Origin: Chitinophagales bacterium | Lineage (GTDB): Bacteria > Bacteroidota > Bacteroidia > Chitinophagales > Saprospiraceae | NCBI GenBank assembly: GCA_022360175.1 | Contig: JAKSDI010000028.1 | Location: 1-37,941 of the forward strand | Length of the DNA stretch: 37,941 nucleotides | Reading direction: 5' to 3' | Part shown: in pieces, positions 1 to 8,092 of the stretch | Numbering within the stretch: position 1 is the stretch's first letter | Layout: every line of letters starts with the position of its first letter | Position numbers and translations under genes: made by a program | Notes under the pieces: generated by a model | Database searches by the model: none | What the model was told of the DNA's origin: nothing | Seen by the model: the letters and a program-made list of their open reading frames with translations, nothing else

Positions 1-153
1 GTATCAAACTTAGAGCATCGCGGAAACATTCCGCGACGAACATTGAGCATGATTGGCTTGCGTAAACTTTTTTTATCCACTGATTACACAGATGACACGA
101 ATGCCAGCCGAGTGAGAGCAATTCGAGCAATCCGGTATCACATAATGGGTTGA

Positions 154-250
154 GACTTCGGAGCAGTCGTATGTTATATTATTTGTACGACTTCATCTGA
201 AGTCGAAAGCTTTTTTGCATAGGCAAAAAGGTATGATTTCTCTGAAATCA
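154..250. repeat. Multi-hairpin repeat, copy A
   Basis: Three consecutive hairpins. CGACTTC/GAAGTCG lies at 188-194 and 199-205 with a 4-nt loop. A T-run with GC..GC and an A-run follows (about 211-229). TGATTTC/GAAATCA lies at 234-240 and 244-250 with a 3-nt loop. They are preceded by ACTTCGGAG.AGTCGTA at 154-170. The same modules in the same order occur at 10853-10952, so this is a dispersed element. The hairpin followed by a T-run resembles an intrinsic terminator. Function unknown. Confidence 0.75.
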
Positions 251-302
251 ATACTCCAACTAAACTCGGCTTTTGATACTTGACAGAGCACTAAAAACGG
301 TT

Positions 303-349
303 ATCCTACAGGCCTACCTACTAACCACAGTTAGGCAGACCTGTAGGAT
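303..349 (-). terminator. Probable terminator after the glycoside hydrolase gene
   Basis: A perfect 10-bp inverted repeat, ATCCTACAGG at 303-312 and CCTGTAGGAT at 340-349, encloses a second small stem (CTAAC/GTTAG, 321-334). Read on the minus strand it lies 26 nt past the stop codon of the gene ending at 375, and a short T-run follows. The T-run is modest, so it could be only a 3' stabilising structure. Confidence 0.5.
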
Positions 350-374
350 ATTTATTTTCCAGGCAGAAATAAAC

Positions 375-1985
375 CTATCCCCTACTCCGCCGCCTCTTAC
401 TTGGCTTCGGCCGTTTGTATTTTTTCACTCTCCCGTTTTTACGCATCACCGTAATAGCTTCGCTTGCGCTACTTTCTATATGTGCTCGATTTACTGCAGT
501 AATCACATAAGTAAACACCTGCCCTTCCTGTATTTTAGTATCTATCAGGCTATATTTACTTTCCGTTTCTCCGAGTGCGGTAATTCTATATAAATTTCTC
601 GGGTCACTCATATCCCCTACCCCAGCACCGGGAAACTTATATATCGCATAATAGTAAGGAGGCTGTTCTTTATTGACCTCATTAGGACTCCATATGATAC
701 GGGCATCGCCCCGCTTATTTTTCACTTTTTTCAAGTCCGGAGCCTGAAAAACAGCAAGGGACATACCTTCCCTTTCTGGCAATAAAGCCGGATATTCATA
801 ATAAGCTCTCAATGTATCTTTTACATTCAGTGGATCACCCAGCACAGAGCTTGAACGAAAGAAAACGCTGCCATCTATTCGCCGATTGCGACGCGTTAGA
901 TGTATTTGCCGGGCTATTTCATTGGGTTCATACCACTGTTCTTGTTTGTCATTCGCAATTTTATAAGCAGCATGTCCAATATACAATTGCCCATCTCCTT
1001 TGTTGAGGCTCCACCAACGCTGTAACAACTGATGATCTGCAGGCTCAAAACCAATATGCCAGTAAAGCTGAGGCACCACATAATCTATCCAGTCCCTTCT
1101 TATCCATTTCAATACATCAGCATAAAGGTCATCATAAGAAGATACACTTGCATTTGTTTCGGAGCCCATTCTATCATCTTCTTTATTGCGCCATACGCCA
1201 AATGGGCTTACGCCAAAATATACATGGGGTTTGATCTCCTTGATGGTGGTAGATATCATTTCCATAAACTGGTCAATATTATTACGACGCCAGTTATTAA
1301 TATCCTTATAGTTTTGTATTCCCCAGGTTAGATAGGTCGTACTATCAGGAAATGGTTCACCTCCTACAGGGAAAGGATAAAAGTAATCGTCGAAGTGGAT
1401 GCCATCTACATCGTATTTCTGCACCACTTCTGCCACTACATCCCTGATATGCTCTCTGGCCTGAGGAACGCCCGGATCAATATAATACCTCCTGCCATAA
1501 CGTTTTACCCATCGGCGGTGCCGATTAAAAACATGACGAATGGATAAATCAGCGGTATCCAAATTCATAGTAGCGCGAAATGGGTTTAACCAGGCATGAA
1601 ACTCCATACCTTGCTTGTGGGTCTCTTCTATTAGATAGGCAAGTACATCATATTCTGGTTTAGGGGGTAAATCCTGTCTTCCCGTTAAATATTCAGACCA
1701 GGGCGCAAATTCTGAAAGGTAAAAAGCATCGCCTGCCGGGCGCACCTGAAAGAATACAGCATTGAATCCCAAATCTTTATATTGTTCCAGGCGTTTTTTC
1801 CACTGTTCTTTATGAGCAGTAGACCAGGTAGTTGGTTTCTCTGGAAAATCCAGATTCATAACAGTAGCAACCCATACCGCACGCATTTCATGTTTGGGCG
1901 CCCTACGCGAACGTGTGCCCTGAGCATAGAGTGAGCTAAACGATACTGATATAAAAAGGAATAACCACAAGAAGCGGATTTTCAT
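375..1985 (-). CDS. Secreted GHL10-type glycoside hydrolase with C-terminal Fn3-like domain
   Basis: The 536-aa product starts with a clear signal peptide (about residues 1-21, ending SSLYAQ) and continues into EMRAVWVATVMNLDFP, the start of the glycosyl-hydrolase-like 10 (DUF187/YngK-type) TIM barrel. Family hallmarks are visible: FFQVRPAGDAFY near 80, IDPGVPQAREH near 168, and DGIHFDDYFYPF near 195, which carries the acidic residues of the active-site region; then FGVSPFGVWR and VPQLYWHIGF. Residues about 415-515 look like a fibronectin III module, and the last 20 residues are strongly basic (KKYKRPKPSKRRR). The family acts on cell-wall or other polysaccharides; the substrate here is not predictable. 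No T9SS sorting domain or lipobox is seen, so it is probably periplasmic. It appears monocistronic with its own terminator. Confidence 0.85.
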   Translation of the reverse strand: MKIRFLWLFLFISVSFSSLYAQGTRSRRAPKHEMRAVWVATVMNLDFPEKPTTWSTAHKEQWKKRLEQYKDLGFNAVFFQVRPAGDAFYLSEFAPWSEYLTGRQDLPPKPEYDVLAYLIEETHKQGMEFHAWLNPFRATMNLDTADLSIRHVFNRHRRWVKRYGRRYYIDPGVPQAREHIRDVVAEVVQKYDVDGIHFDDYFYPFPVGGEPFPDSTTYLTWGIQNYKDINNWRRNNIDQFMEMISTTIKEIKPHVYFGVSPFGVWRNKEDDRMGSETNASVSSYDDLYADVLKWIRRDWIDYVVPQLYWHIGFEPADHQLLQRWWSLNKGDGQLYIGHAAYKIANDKQEQWYEPNEIARQIHLTRRNRRIDGSVFFRSSSVLGDPLNVKDTLRAYYEYPALLPEREGMSLAVFQAPDLKKVKNKRGDARIIWSPNEVNKEQPPYYYAIYKFPGAGVGDMSDPRNLYRITALGETESKYSLIDTKIQEGQVFTYVITAVNRAHIESSASEAITVMRKNGRVKKYKRPKPSKRRRSRG

Positions 1986-2098
1986 AAGTCTATATTTAAT
2001 TAATGTAAGTTGTAATGTACATGCATACTTGGCATCAAAGCTTTCCTGAAATCATACAGATGGAATGTTATATTGAATAACGTATCTAAAATAAATGG

Positions 2099-3541
2099 TT
2101 ACGCCTTACACTCATCTAACAACCAGTACTTGTTAATTATATTGTCGGTATTTTCAATCTTATCTCTAAGTTCTCCCAATTTAGTTTCCAGGTTTTGCCT
2201 GGAATAGGTAGTAGCATGGTGCTTCAATAAAACCAGTTTTTTAGCAAACCTAAGGAAGTTTGTATATCCTCTCTTCTGATCTGTTGTCATTTTACGATTA
2301 CGAATCACATAGATCCGGAAGGTTTCAATTAAGGACAAGAGTGCCTCTGTATCTTGTAAGGCATAGTAAGTACGTAACAAAAGGAAGGTAGTACTCAGGT
2401 GGTATTTCACATCTGTAAACTGTACCAATAATAATGCCGATAGTGCTTCCTCATACATCTTTTTATTATAGTAGAGGTTGCCAAGATTATAATTATAAGC
2501 ATTCTCTCTACGCTGAGATGGCAAATTCTCCATGTAATCTTGTAGGAACAATTCTGTCCATTCAAATTCCTGTAGTCGAGCCCCCAGGGTAGCAATGTTT
2601 TTATAGTTCCATTCCGAGATCATGCCTTTAGTGTCCAACAAGAGCCCCTGTCGTAAGCCTTGTTTATATAGCAGGAATAACTCCTGGAGGTATTCACTTT
2701 GTCCGGCATTAATCTGCTGGATACAATAATTATAGGCAAAATTATATAAGTCTCTGCTATCCTCTTCTGATAACAATTGGATGTCCTCAGATAGAATAAG
2801 CTTCATACGCTGATAATGCTCAGCAGTAGGCCCTGGCCGCATGCTCATCAGAGCAGAATAATATAATATAATGGTTTTTTCATCACTGTATTCTTCCCAA
2901 TTTTCCTCTAGATAGTGTAATACTGATTCCAGCATTCTAAAATCATAACTGGTATTCATCATAATAGAATTGGCAACCAGGTGCGCACAGTTTCTCAGTT
3001 TCTCAACGATGTAGAATTTTTCCAGATTATCAAGCATCGATTGCATTGATTTGGTATCCGATCGATCGATATACTGGGTAGTATAATATCCTAAAAGGTG
3101 ATTTAGGCGATAGTTGACGTAAAAAAAATTGGCGTCCTTGGAATGTCCTTTTTCCAATTTCTTTTTCAATTGTTTACTCCTATTAGTCATCACATCATAT
3201 TGATGGTTTCTATAGGAAGCTTCGAGCGTATACAACTGCTCCAGATGTGGGCTTTCTTCAAAATACTGCTGAGCAAGAAAGCGATGAAACAACTTTTTCA
3301 GATAAGACATTACATTATAAAGTTGTTGTTCATCGTAATCACTCTTGGGATATAACGATTTATATACTTTCTCTTTTTCAAGTTTTTTCGCCTGCCTGTC
3401 AAATGCTTCAAGTATCAAATCCAGCAGTTCCCTTGTTTTATCATGCTGATTAAAATAAGGAGAATAAGCAAACTGCCTAAACCGCTCTCTATCCTTAATA
3501 GGCAAACTTTTAATGTATTTTATAATCCTACTCTGTAGCAT
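2099..3541 (-). CDS. Cytoplasmic alpha-helical (TPR-like) protein of unknown function
   Basis: The 480-aa product has no signal peptide or membrane segment. It is rich in Leu, Tyr, Glu and Lys and reads as consecutive helix pairs throughout, for example NLGNLYYNKKMYEEALSALL near 355, which is a TPR-like repeat. The N-terminus (about 1-95: LPIKDRERFRQFAYSPYFNQHDKT...LYNVMSYLKKLFHRFLAQ) resembles a protein type I recall being common and often paralogous in Saprospiraceae-like genomes, annotated only as hypothetical (memory, not checked). An alpha-solenoid scaffold is the most that can be said. It lies 113 nt upstream of the glycoside hydrolase on the same strand, with no sign of coupling. The ATG at 3541 is the first Met of the frame and directly precedes the conserved-looking N-terminus. 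Confidence 0.75.
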   Translation of the reverse strand: MLQSRIIKYIKSLPIKDRERFRQFAYSPYFNQHDKTRELLDLILEAFDRQAKKLEKEKVYKSLYPKSDYDEQQLYNVMSYLKKLFHRFLAQQYFEESPHLEQLYTLEASYRNHQYDVMTNRSKQLKKKLEKGHSKDANFFYVNYRLNHLLGYYTTQYIDRSDTKSMQSMLDNLEKFYIVEKLRNCAHLVANSIMMNTSYDFRMLESVLHYLEENWEEYSDEKTIILYYSALMSMRPGPTAEHYQRMKLILSEDIQLLSEEDSRDLYNFAYNYCIQQINAGQSEYLQELFLLYKQGLRQGLLLDTKGMISEWNYKNIATLGARLQEFEWTELFLQDYMENLPSQRRENAYNYNLGNLYYNKKMYEEALSALLLVQFTDVKYHLSTTFLLLRTYYALQDTEALLSLIETFRIYVIRNRKMTTDQKRGYTNFLRFAKKLVLLKHHATTYSRQNLETKLGELRDKIENTDNIINKYWLLDECKA

Positions 3542-3812
3542 GTTTACATTTTTTAATATCAGTACAGACTTCTAACAAAAACACAAAACACTATATTACA
3601 ATTAATTACAAACAAAATAAAGAAGAAATCATGTCAGAAATATACAAAAATGTACTAAGTAGAATGATAATATTACAAGATATTTGTCATGTACTTCGGA
3701 AATAATGGTTTTTGCAACCAATTTCTGATCAACGAACGGTTAAGCGTGACTCCAATTTAGTTTTAAATAAAATCAAAACTGCAATTGAATCCATATTGAC
3801 GAAGTATAAACT

Positions 3813-3947
3813 CTACTAACAAATTTACCCTATGAACCGCCGGGCTTTGCCCGGCAACCTTTTACTTTCAGTTCGGGTAATAGCAACTATCCTACTTAAG
3901 CAAATTTGCACGAAAAGGAATCCGAAACCATCGGGTTCCTTTTTTTG
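3813..3947 (+). ncRNA. Candidate small RNA ending in an intrinsic terminator
   Basis: It begins with CTACTAACAAATT (3813-3825), which recurs exactly at 4461-4473. Then come CTATGAACC, a perfect 7-bp GC hairpin (GCCGGGC 3839-3845, loop TTT, GCCCGGC 3849-3855), a palindrome GCAAATTTGC (3900-3909) and a strong terminator (3913-3947). No ORF fits between the hairpin and the terminator. No clear TAnnTTTG promoter box is visible just upstream, so the 5' end is a guess. It could instead be the remains of an attenuated leader. Confidence 0.35.
3913..3947 (+). terminator. Intrinsic terminator
   Basis: AAAAGGAATCCGA (3913-3925) pairs with TCGGGTTCCTTTT (3931-3943) with one T-G wobble and a 5-nt loop, running straight into a T-run to 3946. 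This is a textbook intrinsic terminator on the plus strand. No protein-coding gene lies upstream on that strand, which supports a small transcript ending here. Confidence 0.75.
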
Positions 3948-4422
3948 AAAAAACTCCCTCTTTTTGAAACCTACCTGAATTAGCTCCGTATTATTGTTTC
4001 AAACAGGAATTTATAAAATGCTTTTCCACTCCTCCCACATAGGTGATGAAGCTTACCAATTTTTGCGGTCTATAGAAATACAAGGCTTATTCATAATCCA
4101 CTAATTATAGGATTAGTATCAAAAAATAGCCATCGTTTCAATTTCTACACTCCAAATAGTTTTAATTTGGGGTACTTATTTATTCTAAAAGCAAGAAAAA
4201 ACTTCAAAAAAGCGAAAATAAGTTTCTAAAAACCCACCCGCCAGAACAGACAACGCAAAACCAACAAACAACAATAATCTGACAATCAATTAATTACAAC
4301 AACACATACTTGCCTTCACAAAACAGCAACCTCTGAAATTGTACTTATTCACAGGGAAAAATACCCTCATATTTGTATTGTAATCAGCGGGGAAATAGAT
4401 AATGAGGAGAAAAAACGCTGAT

Positions 4423-4552
4423 AACAAATCACAATCTCGTAAGAACACAAATACGATCTACTACTAACAAATTATAATCTCATAAAAAACATCGTATTTA
4501 AATCTTACTTCTAACAATTGTAATCCCACGAATGCAATTATAATCTCATGAA
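4423..4552 (+). repeat. Four imperfect 20-21-nt direct repeats
   Basis: Units lie at 4423-4443, 4466-4486, 4513-4532 and 4533-4552; start-to-start distances are 43, 47 and 20 nt. The core AATCTCAT or AATCCCAC is the best conserved part. A looser fifth copy, AACAAATTTACCCTATGAA, lies at 3818-3836. The irregular spacing and short degenerate unit argue against CRISPR. Confidence 0.7.
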
Positions 4553-4559
4553 CCTTTAT

Positions 4560-4588
4560 GAGGGTATCGATGGATGCCCTCTTTTTTT
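4560..4588 (+). terminator. Intrinsic terminator
   Basis: GAGGGTATC (4560-4568) pairs with GATGCCCTC (4573-4581), 9 bp with one wobble and a GATG tetraloop, followed by seven T. Its 5' arm can alternatively pair with 4361-4371, or CTCAT at 4545-4549 with ATGAG at 4558-4562. Confidence 0.75.
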
Positions 4589-4620
4589 GGTATGTAGATA
4601 GCCTCTCAAAGCTCTTTTGG

Positions 4621-4652
4621 AAACCGGTCCTGCAACGACCGGTTTTTCTTTT
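4621..4652 (+). terminator. Second intrinsic terminator upstream of rpe
   Basis: AAACCGGTC (4621-4629) and GACCGGTTT (4637-4645) form a perfect 9-bp stem with a 7-nt loop, then TTCTTTTTT. It lies 33 nt after the previous terminator and insulates rpe from upstream transcription. Confidence 0.75.
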
Positions 4653-4751
4653 TTCCCTATACTCTAACTCCATTTCAGTATTTCCTCCAATTCAGAAGTT
4701 TTGGCTCTACTCCTATTTGCATTCCAGCAATAATAGTAAAAGAAGGTTTTG

Positions 4752-4759
4752 TACCTTTG
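4752..4759 (+). promoter_or_regulatory. rpe promoter -7 box, nearly leaderless
   Basis: TACCTTTG matches the Bacteroidota -7 consensus TAnnTTTG exactly and ends 5 nt before the rpe ATG, so transcription would start at or within a few bases of the start codon. No TTG -33 box is visible at the usual 17-23-nt distance. Confidence 0.5.
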
Positions 4760-4764
4760 CCCCC

Positions 4765-5439
4765 ATGAAACATTTAGTCGCACCTTCTCTGCTGGCGGCC
4801 GATTTTACCCGCCTAGCTGAAGAAATCAATATGATCAATGATAGCCAGGCAGACTGGCTGCACCTCGATGTAATGGATGGACAATTTGTCCCTAATATTT
4901 CTTTTGGAATGTCCATTATCAAACAAGTAAACAAAATCTGTGCCAAACCACTGGACGTGCACCTTATGATAGAACGCCCAGAGCAATATATTGAGTCTTT
5001 CCGTGATGCCGGAGCTGATATAATTACGGTACACTATGAAGCCTGTAATCACCTACACCGAGTCATTCACCAAATTAAAAGTACTGGTGCCAAGGCTGGC
5101 GTAGCCTTAAATCCTCATACTTCTGTGCAATTATTGGAAGATGTACTAGAAGATATTGATATGGTTTTAATCATGTCGGTAAATCCTGGTTTTGGTGGAC
5201 AAAAATTCATTTATAACACCATCCCAAAAGTTAGACGCCTGAAAGACATGATTACTGTTAAAAATGTGGATGTACGTATTGAAATAGATGGCGGTGTCGG
5301 TTTACATAATGCAGAAAGTATACTACAGGCCGGAGCAGATGTACTTGTTGCTGGTAGTAGCGTTTTTAAAGCCGACCAGCCTGTAGAAGCTATCGAACGC
5401 CTAAAAGCAATAGGCGGAGAGCCTACAAAGTTTGCATAA
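4765..5439 (+). CDS. rpe: Ribulose-phosphate 3-epimerase
   Basis: Interconverts D-ribulose 5-phosphate and D-xylulose 5-phosphate in the non-oxidative pentose phosphate pathway in the cytoplasm. The 224-aa length is normal for the family. The TIM-barrel motifs are intact: APSLLAADF at 6-14, LHLDVMDGQFVPN at 32-44 with metal ligands H33 and D35, DVHLM with H66, MSVNPGFGGQKF at 137-148, EIDGGV with catalytic/metal D175, and the phosphate-binding AGSSVF near 196. The frame is open 69 codons further upstream, but that extension runs through the two terminators and has no family similarity; MKHLVAPSLL is the conserved start and sits just behind the promoter box. It seems to be a single-gene unit ended by the hairpin at 5475-5524. 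Confidence 0.96.
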   Translation: MKHLVAPSLLAADFTRLAEEINMINDSQADWLHLDVMDGQFVPNISFGMSIIKQVNKICAKPLDVHLMIERPEQYIESFRDAGADIITVHYEACNHLHRVIHQIKSTGAKAGVALNPHTSVQLLEDVLEDIDMVLIMSVNPGFGGQKFIYNTIPKVRRLKDMITVKNVDVRIEIDGGVGLHNAESILQAGADVLVAGSSVFKADQPVEAIERLKAIGGEPTKFA

Positions 5440-5474
5440 TTATAGATATTCTAATTTTAGAACTAACCGAAATG

Positions 5475-5524
5475 TAAATTCACTGTTCTTCAACACAATT
5501 AATGAACAGTGAATTTATGTTTTT
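5475..5524 (+). terminator. Terminator between rpe and the TonB receptor gene
   Basis: A perfect 14-bp inverted repeat, TAAATTCACTGTTC (5475-5488) and GAACAGTGAATTTA (5504-5517), has a 15-nt loop and is followed by TGTTTTT. Only 20 nt separate its T-run from the next start codon. The receptor therefore depends on read-through or on a promoter inside the hairpin region, and the structure could act as an attenuator. Confidence 0.6.
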
Positions 5525-5544
5525 ATTGATCTTAGCAACTCAAT

Positions 5545-8082
5545 ATGAAACGATATATACCTGTAGTTTTCGCTCTTCTGTTTTTCACATCACTTGTCAA
5601 TGCACAGGAAAGCGCACAAGCTAGTATTTCCGGCCTGGTAAAAGATGCTGTAAGTGATAATGCCATTGAACTAGTTACAATTTATGTAAAAGGGAGTACC
5701 AGTGCGGTAGAAACCAGTGAAAATGGCCGATACAGTATTATTGTACCTGCCAATGAAGATTTCACCCTCGTATTCACACGTATTGGTTATCGGGAAGCAG
5801 AAGCAGAAATAAGTGCGATGCCAGCTCGCTCTAACCGACAGGTAGATGTTTCTATGGCACCTATGAATTCTGACCTCGAAGTTATTGTTCGTGAGAGTAA
5901 AATAGAAGAAGGTGGCCTTATCCGGGAAGATGTCAAGCAATTAAAATTGCTTCCTACTACTACCGGCAACCTGGAAAGCCTACTGCCTCATATTGCATTG
6001 GGAACCAGCAGTGGTAGCGGTGGTGAATTATCTTCACAATATAATGTTCGGGGAGGTAATTATGATGAGAACCTGGTATATGTCAATGATTTTGAAATTT
6101 ACCGCCCTCAGTTGATTAGAGCAGGGCAACAGGAAGGGCTTACCTTTGCCAATACAGACCTTATTCGGGATCTTTCCTTCTCATCTGGTGGCTTTGAAGC
6201 GAAGTATGGAGACAAGCTTTCATCTGTACTAGATATCAAATACAAACGCCCTGACAGCCTGCGTGCATCCGCTGGCATGAGTTTTTTAGGAGGGTCTGCG
6301 CATGTAGAAGGTAGCATTAAAACAGGTAAAGACAACTATCGAAAACTTCGTTATCTGGTAGGAGCACGCTATAAAACAACTAGTTATCTCTTAGGATCAT
6401 TGGATGTCAAAGGGGAATATGTTACCAACTTTGCCGATATACAGGCTTACCTTACCTATGACCTTAATCGCAATTGGCAATTGGGGTACCTTGGAAATTA
6501 CAATCGCAGTGAGTACCGCTTCCAGCCTACAGAACGAAGTACAGCTCTGGGGTTGATCAATTTTGCACTGGAACTATTCAGTGTTTTTGATGGACAAGAA
6601 ATTGATGACTTTACTACTACAATGAACGGGCTTTCACTTACCTATCTCCCCGATCGCGATAGAAATCCTTTTTTCCTGAAGTTTATGGGTTCTACATTTA
6701 CCAGTGATGAAAATGAACGTTTTGATATTACAGGCCGCTATAGCTTGCGCCAAATAGAATCAGGGCTTGGGAGTGAAGATTTTGGAGAAGTGGTTGCAGA
6801 GTTAGGCAATGGTACTCAGCAGGAATATGTACGCAACTTTCTGGATATTCAACTAACCAACTTCCAGCATAAAGGAGGAATAGAATTTCAGCGTAGCACT
6901 GGTGATTCGGAAGTAACAAGTAGCCATTTTCTGACATGGGGTGCCAAAATCCAGAATGAACAAATCGATGACCTCATTAATGAGTTTGAAAGACTGGATT
7001 CTGCTGGTTATTCCCTAAATGAAAACCTTGATTACGACACCACAAAAGTAGCACTGGCCAGTGTATTAAAAACACGCAATACACTTAGCTCTAATCGCTA
7101 TAGTGCCTATATCCAAAACACTTATACCTTCAGAAGAGAAAGCAAAGGAGAGTTGCGGTTAAGCGCCGGGCTAAGAGCGTCTTACTGGGATTTGAACGAA
7201 GAGTTTTATGTGACTCCAAGGGTACAGATGTTATATAAACCACTAGCTGGAAAGCGGGATATTTCTTACCGTCTGGCAGGAGGTTTGTATTATCAGCCAC
7301 CATTCTATCGGGAAATGAGAAGGCCTGATGGGGTTGTCAATTCCAGCCTGCTTGCACAAAAGTCGGCACATATCGTAGGTGGGCTTACGTTGGATTTTTA
7401 TCTGGGCAAACGCCCTAAGAAGTTCCGTTTCATTACGGAAGCTTATTATAAATCACTTTGGGATGTGGTCTCTTATGAGATTGAAAACGTGCGAATTCGC
7501 TATTCTGGCGAAAACGATGCGACCGGATATGTCACAGGGCTTGATTTTCGTCTAAATGGAGAATTTGTGCCTGATGCAGAATCATGGATCAACTTATCAT
7601 TCCTGCGTGCTCGCGAAAAGCTCAATGGTGTTCAACATGAAGATGGAGAAGGCAAAGAAGTAGAATATGCCCCTCGCCCTACAGATCAATTCATGAGCTT
7701 ATCTATGTTTTTCCAGGATTATCTTCCTAAGAGCGAGAACTTCAGAATGCACCTCAATTTCACAGTTGGAACAGGTTTGCCATTTGGATTGAGAGGCAAT
7801 AATGAAGTACGAAGAAATGTCTACCGTTTTTCTCCTTATCACAGGGTTGATATCGGTTTTTCCTGGCAGTTATTTGACAAGAGTAAAACGCTTAGCAAAC
7901 ATCCGGGCCATTTTCTTAAATTTACAAGAGCTACCTGGCTCAGCCTGGAAGTATTCAACCTGATGCAGGTACAGAATCAGGCTGGTAACACCTGGATTAA
8001 AACCATCCTGGACCAATACTATGCCATCCCAACATACCTGACTTCCAGAAGGATCAATTTGAGGATGAGGATGGAGTTCTAA
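5545..8082 (+). CDS. TonB-dependent outer-membrane receptor with N-terminal CarboxypepD_reg domain
   Basis: The 845-aa product has a signal peptide (about 1-21, ending SLVNAQ) and a carboxypeptidase-regulatory-like beta-sandwich (about 27-105: ISGLVKDAVSDNAIELVTIYV...RIGYREAEAEI). A plug domain follows (about 125-230: QYNVRGGNYDENLVYVNDFEIY and FSSGGFEAKYGDKLSSVLDI), then a long beta-barrel ending in the aromatic-terminated strand INLRMRMEF. It would import a substrate across the outer membrane using TonB/ExbBD energy. The substrate is unknown: no SusD-like partner or enzyme cluster is adjacent, so a polysaccharide locus is not supported. A 51-codon membrane peptide follows after 10 nt. Confidence 0.9.
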   Translation: MKRYIPVVFALLFFTSLVNAQESAQASISGLVKDAVSDNAIELVTIYVKGSTSAVETSENGRYSIIVPANEDFTLVFTRIGYREAEAEISAMPARSNRQVDVSMAPMNSDLEVIVRESKIEEGGLIREDVKQLKLLPTTTGNLESLLPHIALGTSSGSGGELSSQYNVRGGNYDENLVYVNDFEIYRPQLIRAGQQEGLTFANTDLIRDLSFSSGGFEAKYGDKLSSVLDIKYKRPDSLRASAGMSFLGGSAHVEGSIKTGKDNYRKLRYLVGARYKTTSYLLGSLDVKGEYVTNFADIQAYLTYDLNRNWQLGYLGNYNRSEYRFQPTERSTALGLINFALELFSVFDGQEIDDFTTTMNGLSLTYLPDRDRNPFFLKFMGSTFTSDENERFDITGRYSLRQIESGLGSEDFGEVVAELGNGTQQEYVRNFLDIQLTNFQHKGGIEFQRSTGDSEVTSSHFLTWGAKIQNEQIDDLINEFERLDSAGYSLNENLDYDTTKVALASVLKTRNTLSSNRYSAYIQNTYTFRRESKGELRLSAGLRASYWDLNEEFYVTPRVQMLYKPLAGKRDISYRLAGGLYYQPPFYREMRRPDGVVNSSLLAQKSAHIVGGLTLDFYLGKRPKKFRFITEAYYKSLWDVVSYEIENVRIRYSGENDATGYVTGLDFRLNGEFVPDAESWINLSFLRAREKLNGVQHEDGEGKEVEYAPRPTDQFMSLSMFFQDYLPKSENFRMHLNFTVGTGLPFGLRGNNEVRRNVYRFSPYHRVDIGFSWQLFDKSKTLSKHPGHFLKFTRATWLSLEVFNLMQVQNQAGNTWIKTILDQYYAIPTYLTSRRINLRMRMEF

Positions 8083-8092
8083 AATATTAGTT

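Larger units (their letters stand above)
1..374. other. Left-edge intergenic region, repeats only
   Basis: No supportable gene. It holds a perfect 8-bp GC-rich hairpin at 18-36 (TCGCGGAA, loop of 3, TTCCGCGA). At about 76-104 there is a segment whose reverse complement reads like the ATCTGTGTAATCAGTGG-type intergenic repeat I recall from many Bacteroidota genomes (memory, not checked). It also holds a multi-hairpin repeat (154-250) and an inverted repeat downstream of the glycoside hydrolase (303-349); the last two are listed separately. Confidence 0.6.
4361..4588 (+). ncRNA. Candidate structured RNA with four 20-nt repeats and switchable terminator
   Basis: Four copies of a unit close to AACAATTATAATCTCATGAA lie at 4423-4443, 4466-4486, 4513-4532 and 4533-4552. 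Paired segments are nested around them: ATCAGCG/CGCTGAT (4383-4389, 4416-4422), GTAAGA/TCTTAC (4439-4444, 4503-4508) enclosing AAATACGAT/ATCGTATTT (4449-4457, 4491-4499), and a long-range 11-bp match ATACCCTCATA (4361-4371) to TATGAGGGTAT (4557-4567). The 3' arm of that match is also the 5' arm of the terminator at 4560-4588, so the two structures exclude each other, as in attenuators and riboswitches. No known RNA family was recognised. The transcript start is unknown; a weak CATATTTG box at 4368-4375 is possible. Confidence 0.45.
3542..4764. other. 1.2-kb gene-free region with RNA-like elements
   Basis: No convincing ORF on either strand; the longest frames run through terminator hairpins. 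The content is: a candidate small RNA (3813-3947), a quiet AT-rich stretch (3950-4350) in which I see nothing, a structured element with four 20-nt repeats (4361-4588), two intrinsic terminators (4560-4588, 4621-4652) and the rpe promoter box (4752-4759). A gene desert this size is unusual for the window. Confidence 0.6.

Noticed and set aside
273-593. 106-codon plus-strand ORF at the left edge
   Set aside because: Antisense to the 3' end of the glycoside hydrolase and runs across its terminator-like inverted repeat.
3631-3705. 24-codon ORF (MSEIYKNVLSRM...)
   Set aside because: Plausible start context, but too short, no hydrophobic or domain signal and no supporting neighbour.
4423-4552. 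CRISPR array
   Set aside because: Only four degenerate 20-nt units with irregular spacing, two of them adjacent without a spacer, and no cas genes in the window.
4558-4764. N-terminal extension of rpe
   Set aside because: The 69 extra codons cross two terminator hairpins and the promoter box and match nothing in the family.
5545-8082. SusC of a polysaccharide utilisation locus
   Set aside because: No SusD-like gene and no glycan enzymes adjacent; the product is of ordinary TonB receptor length.
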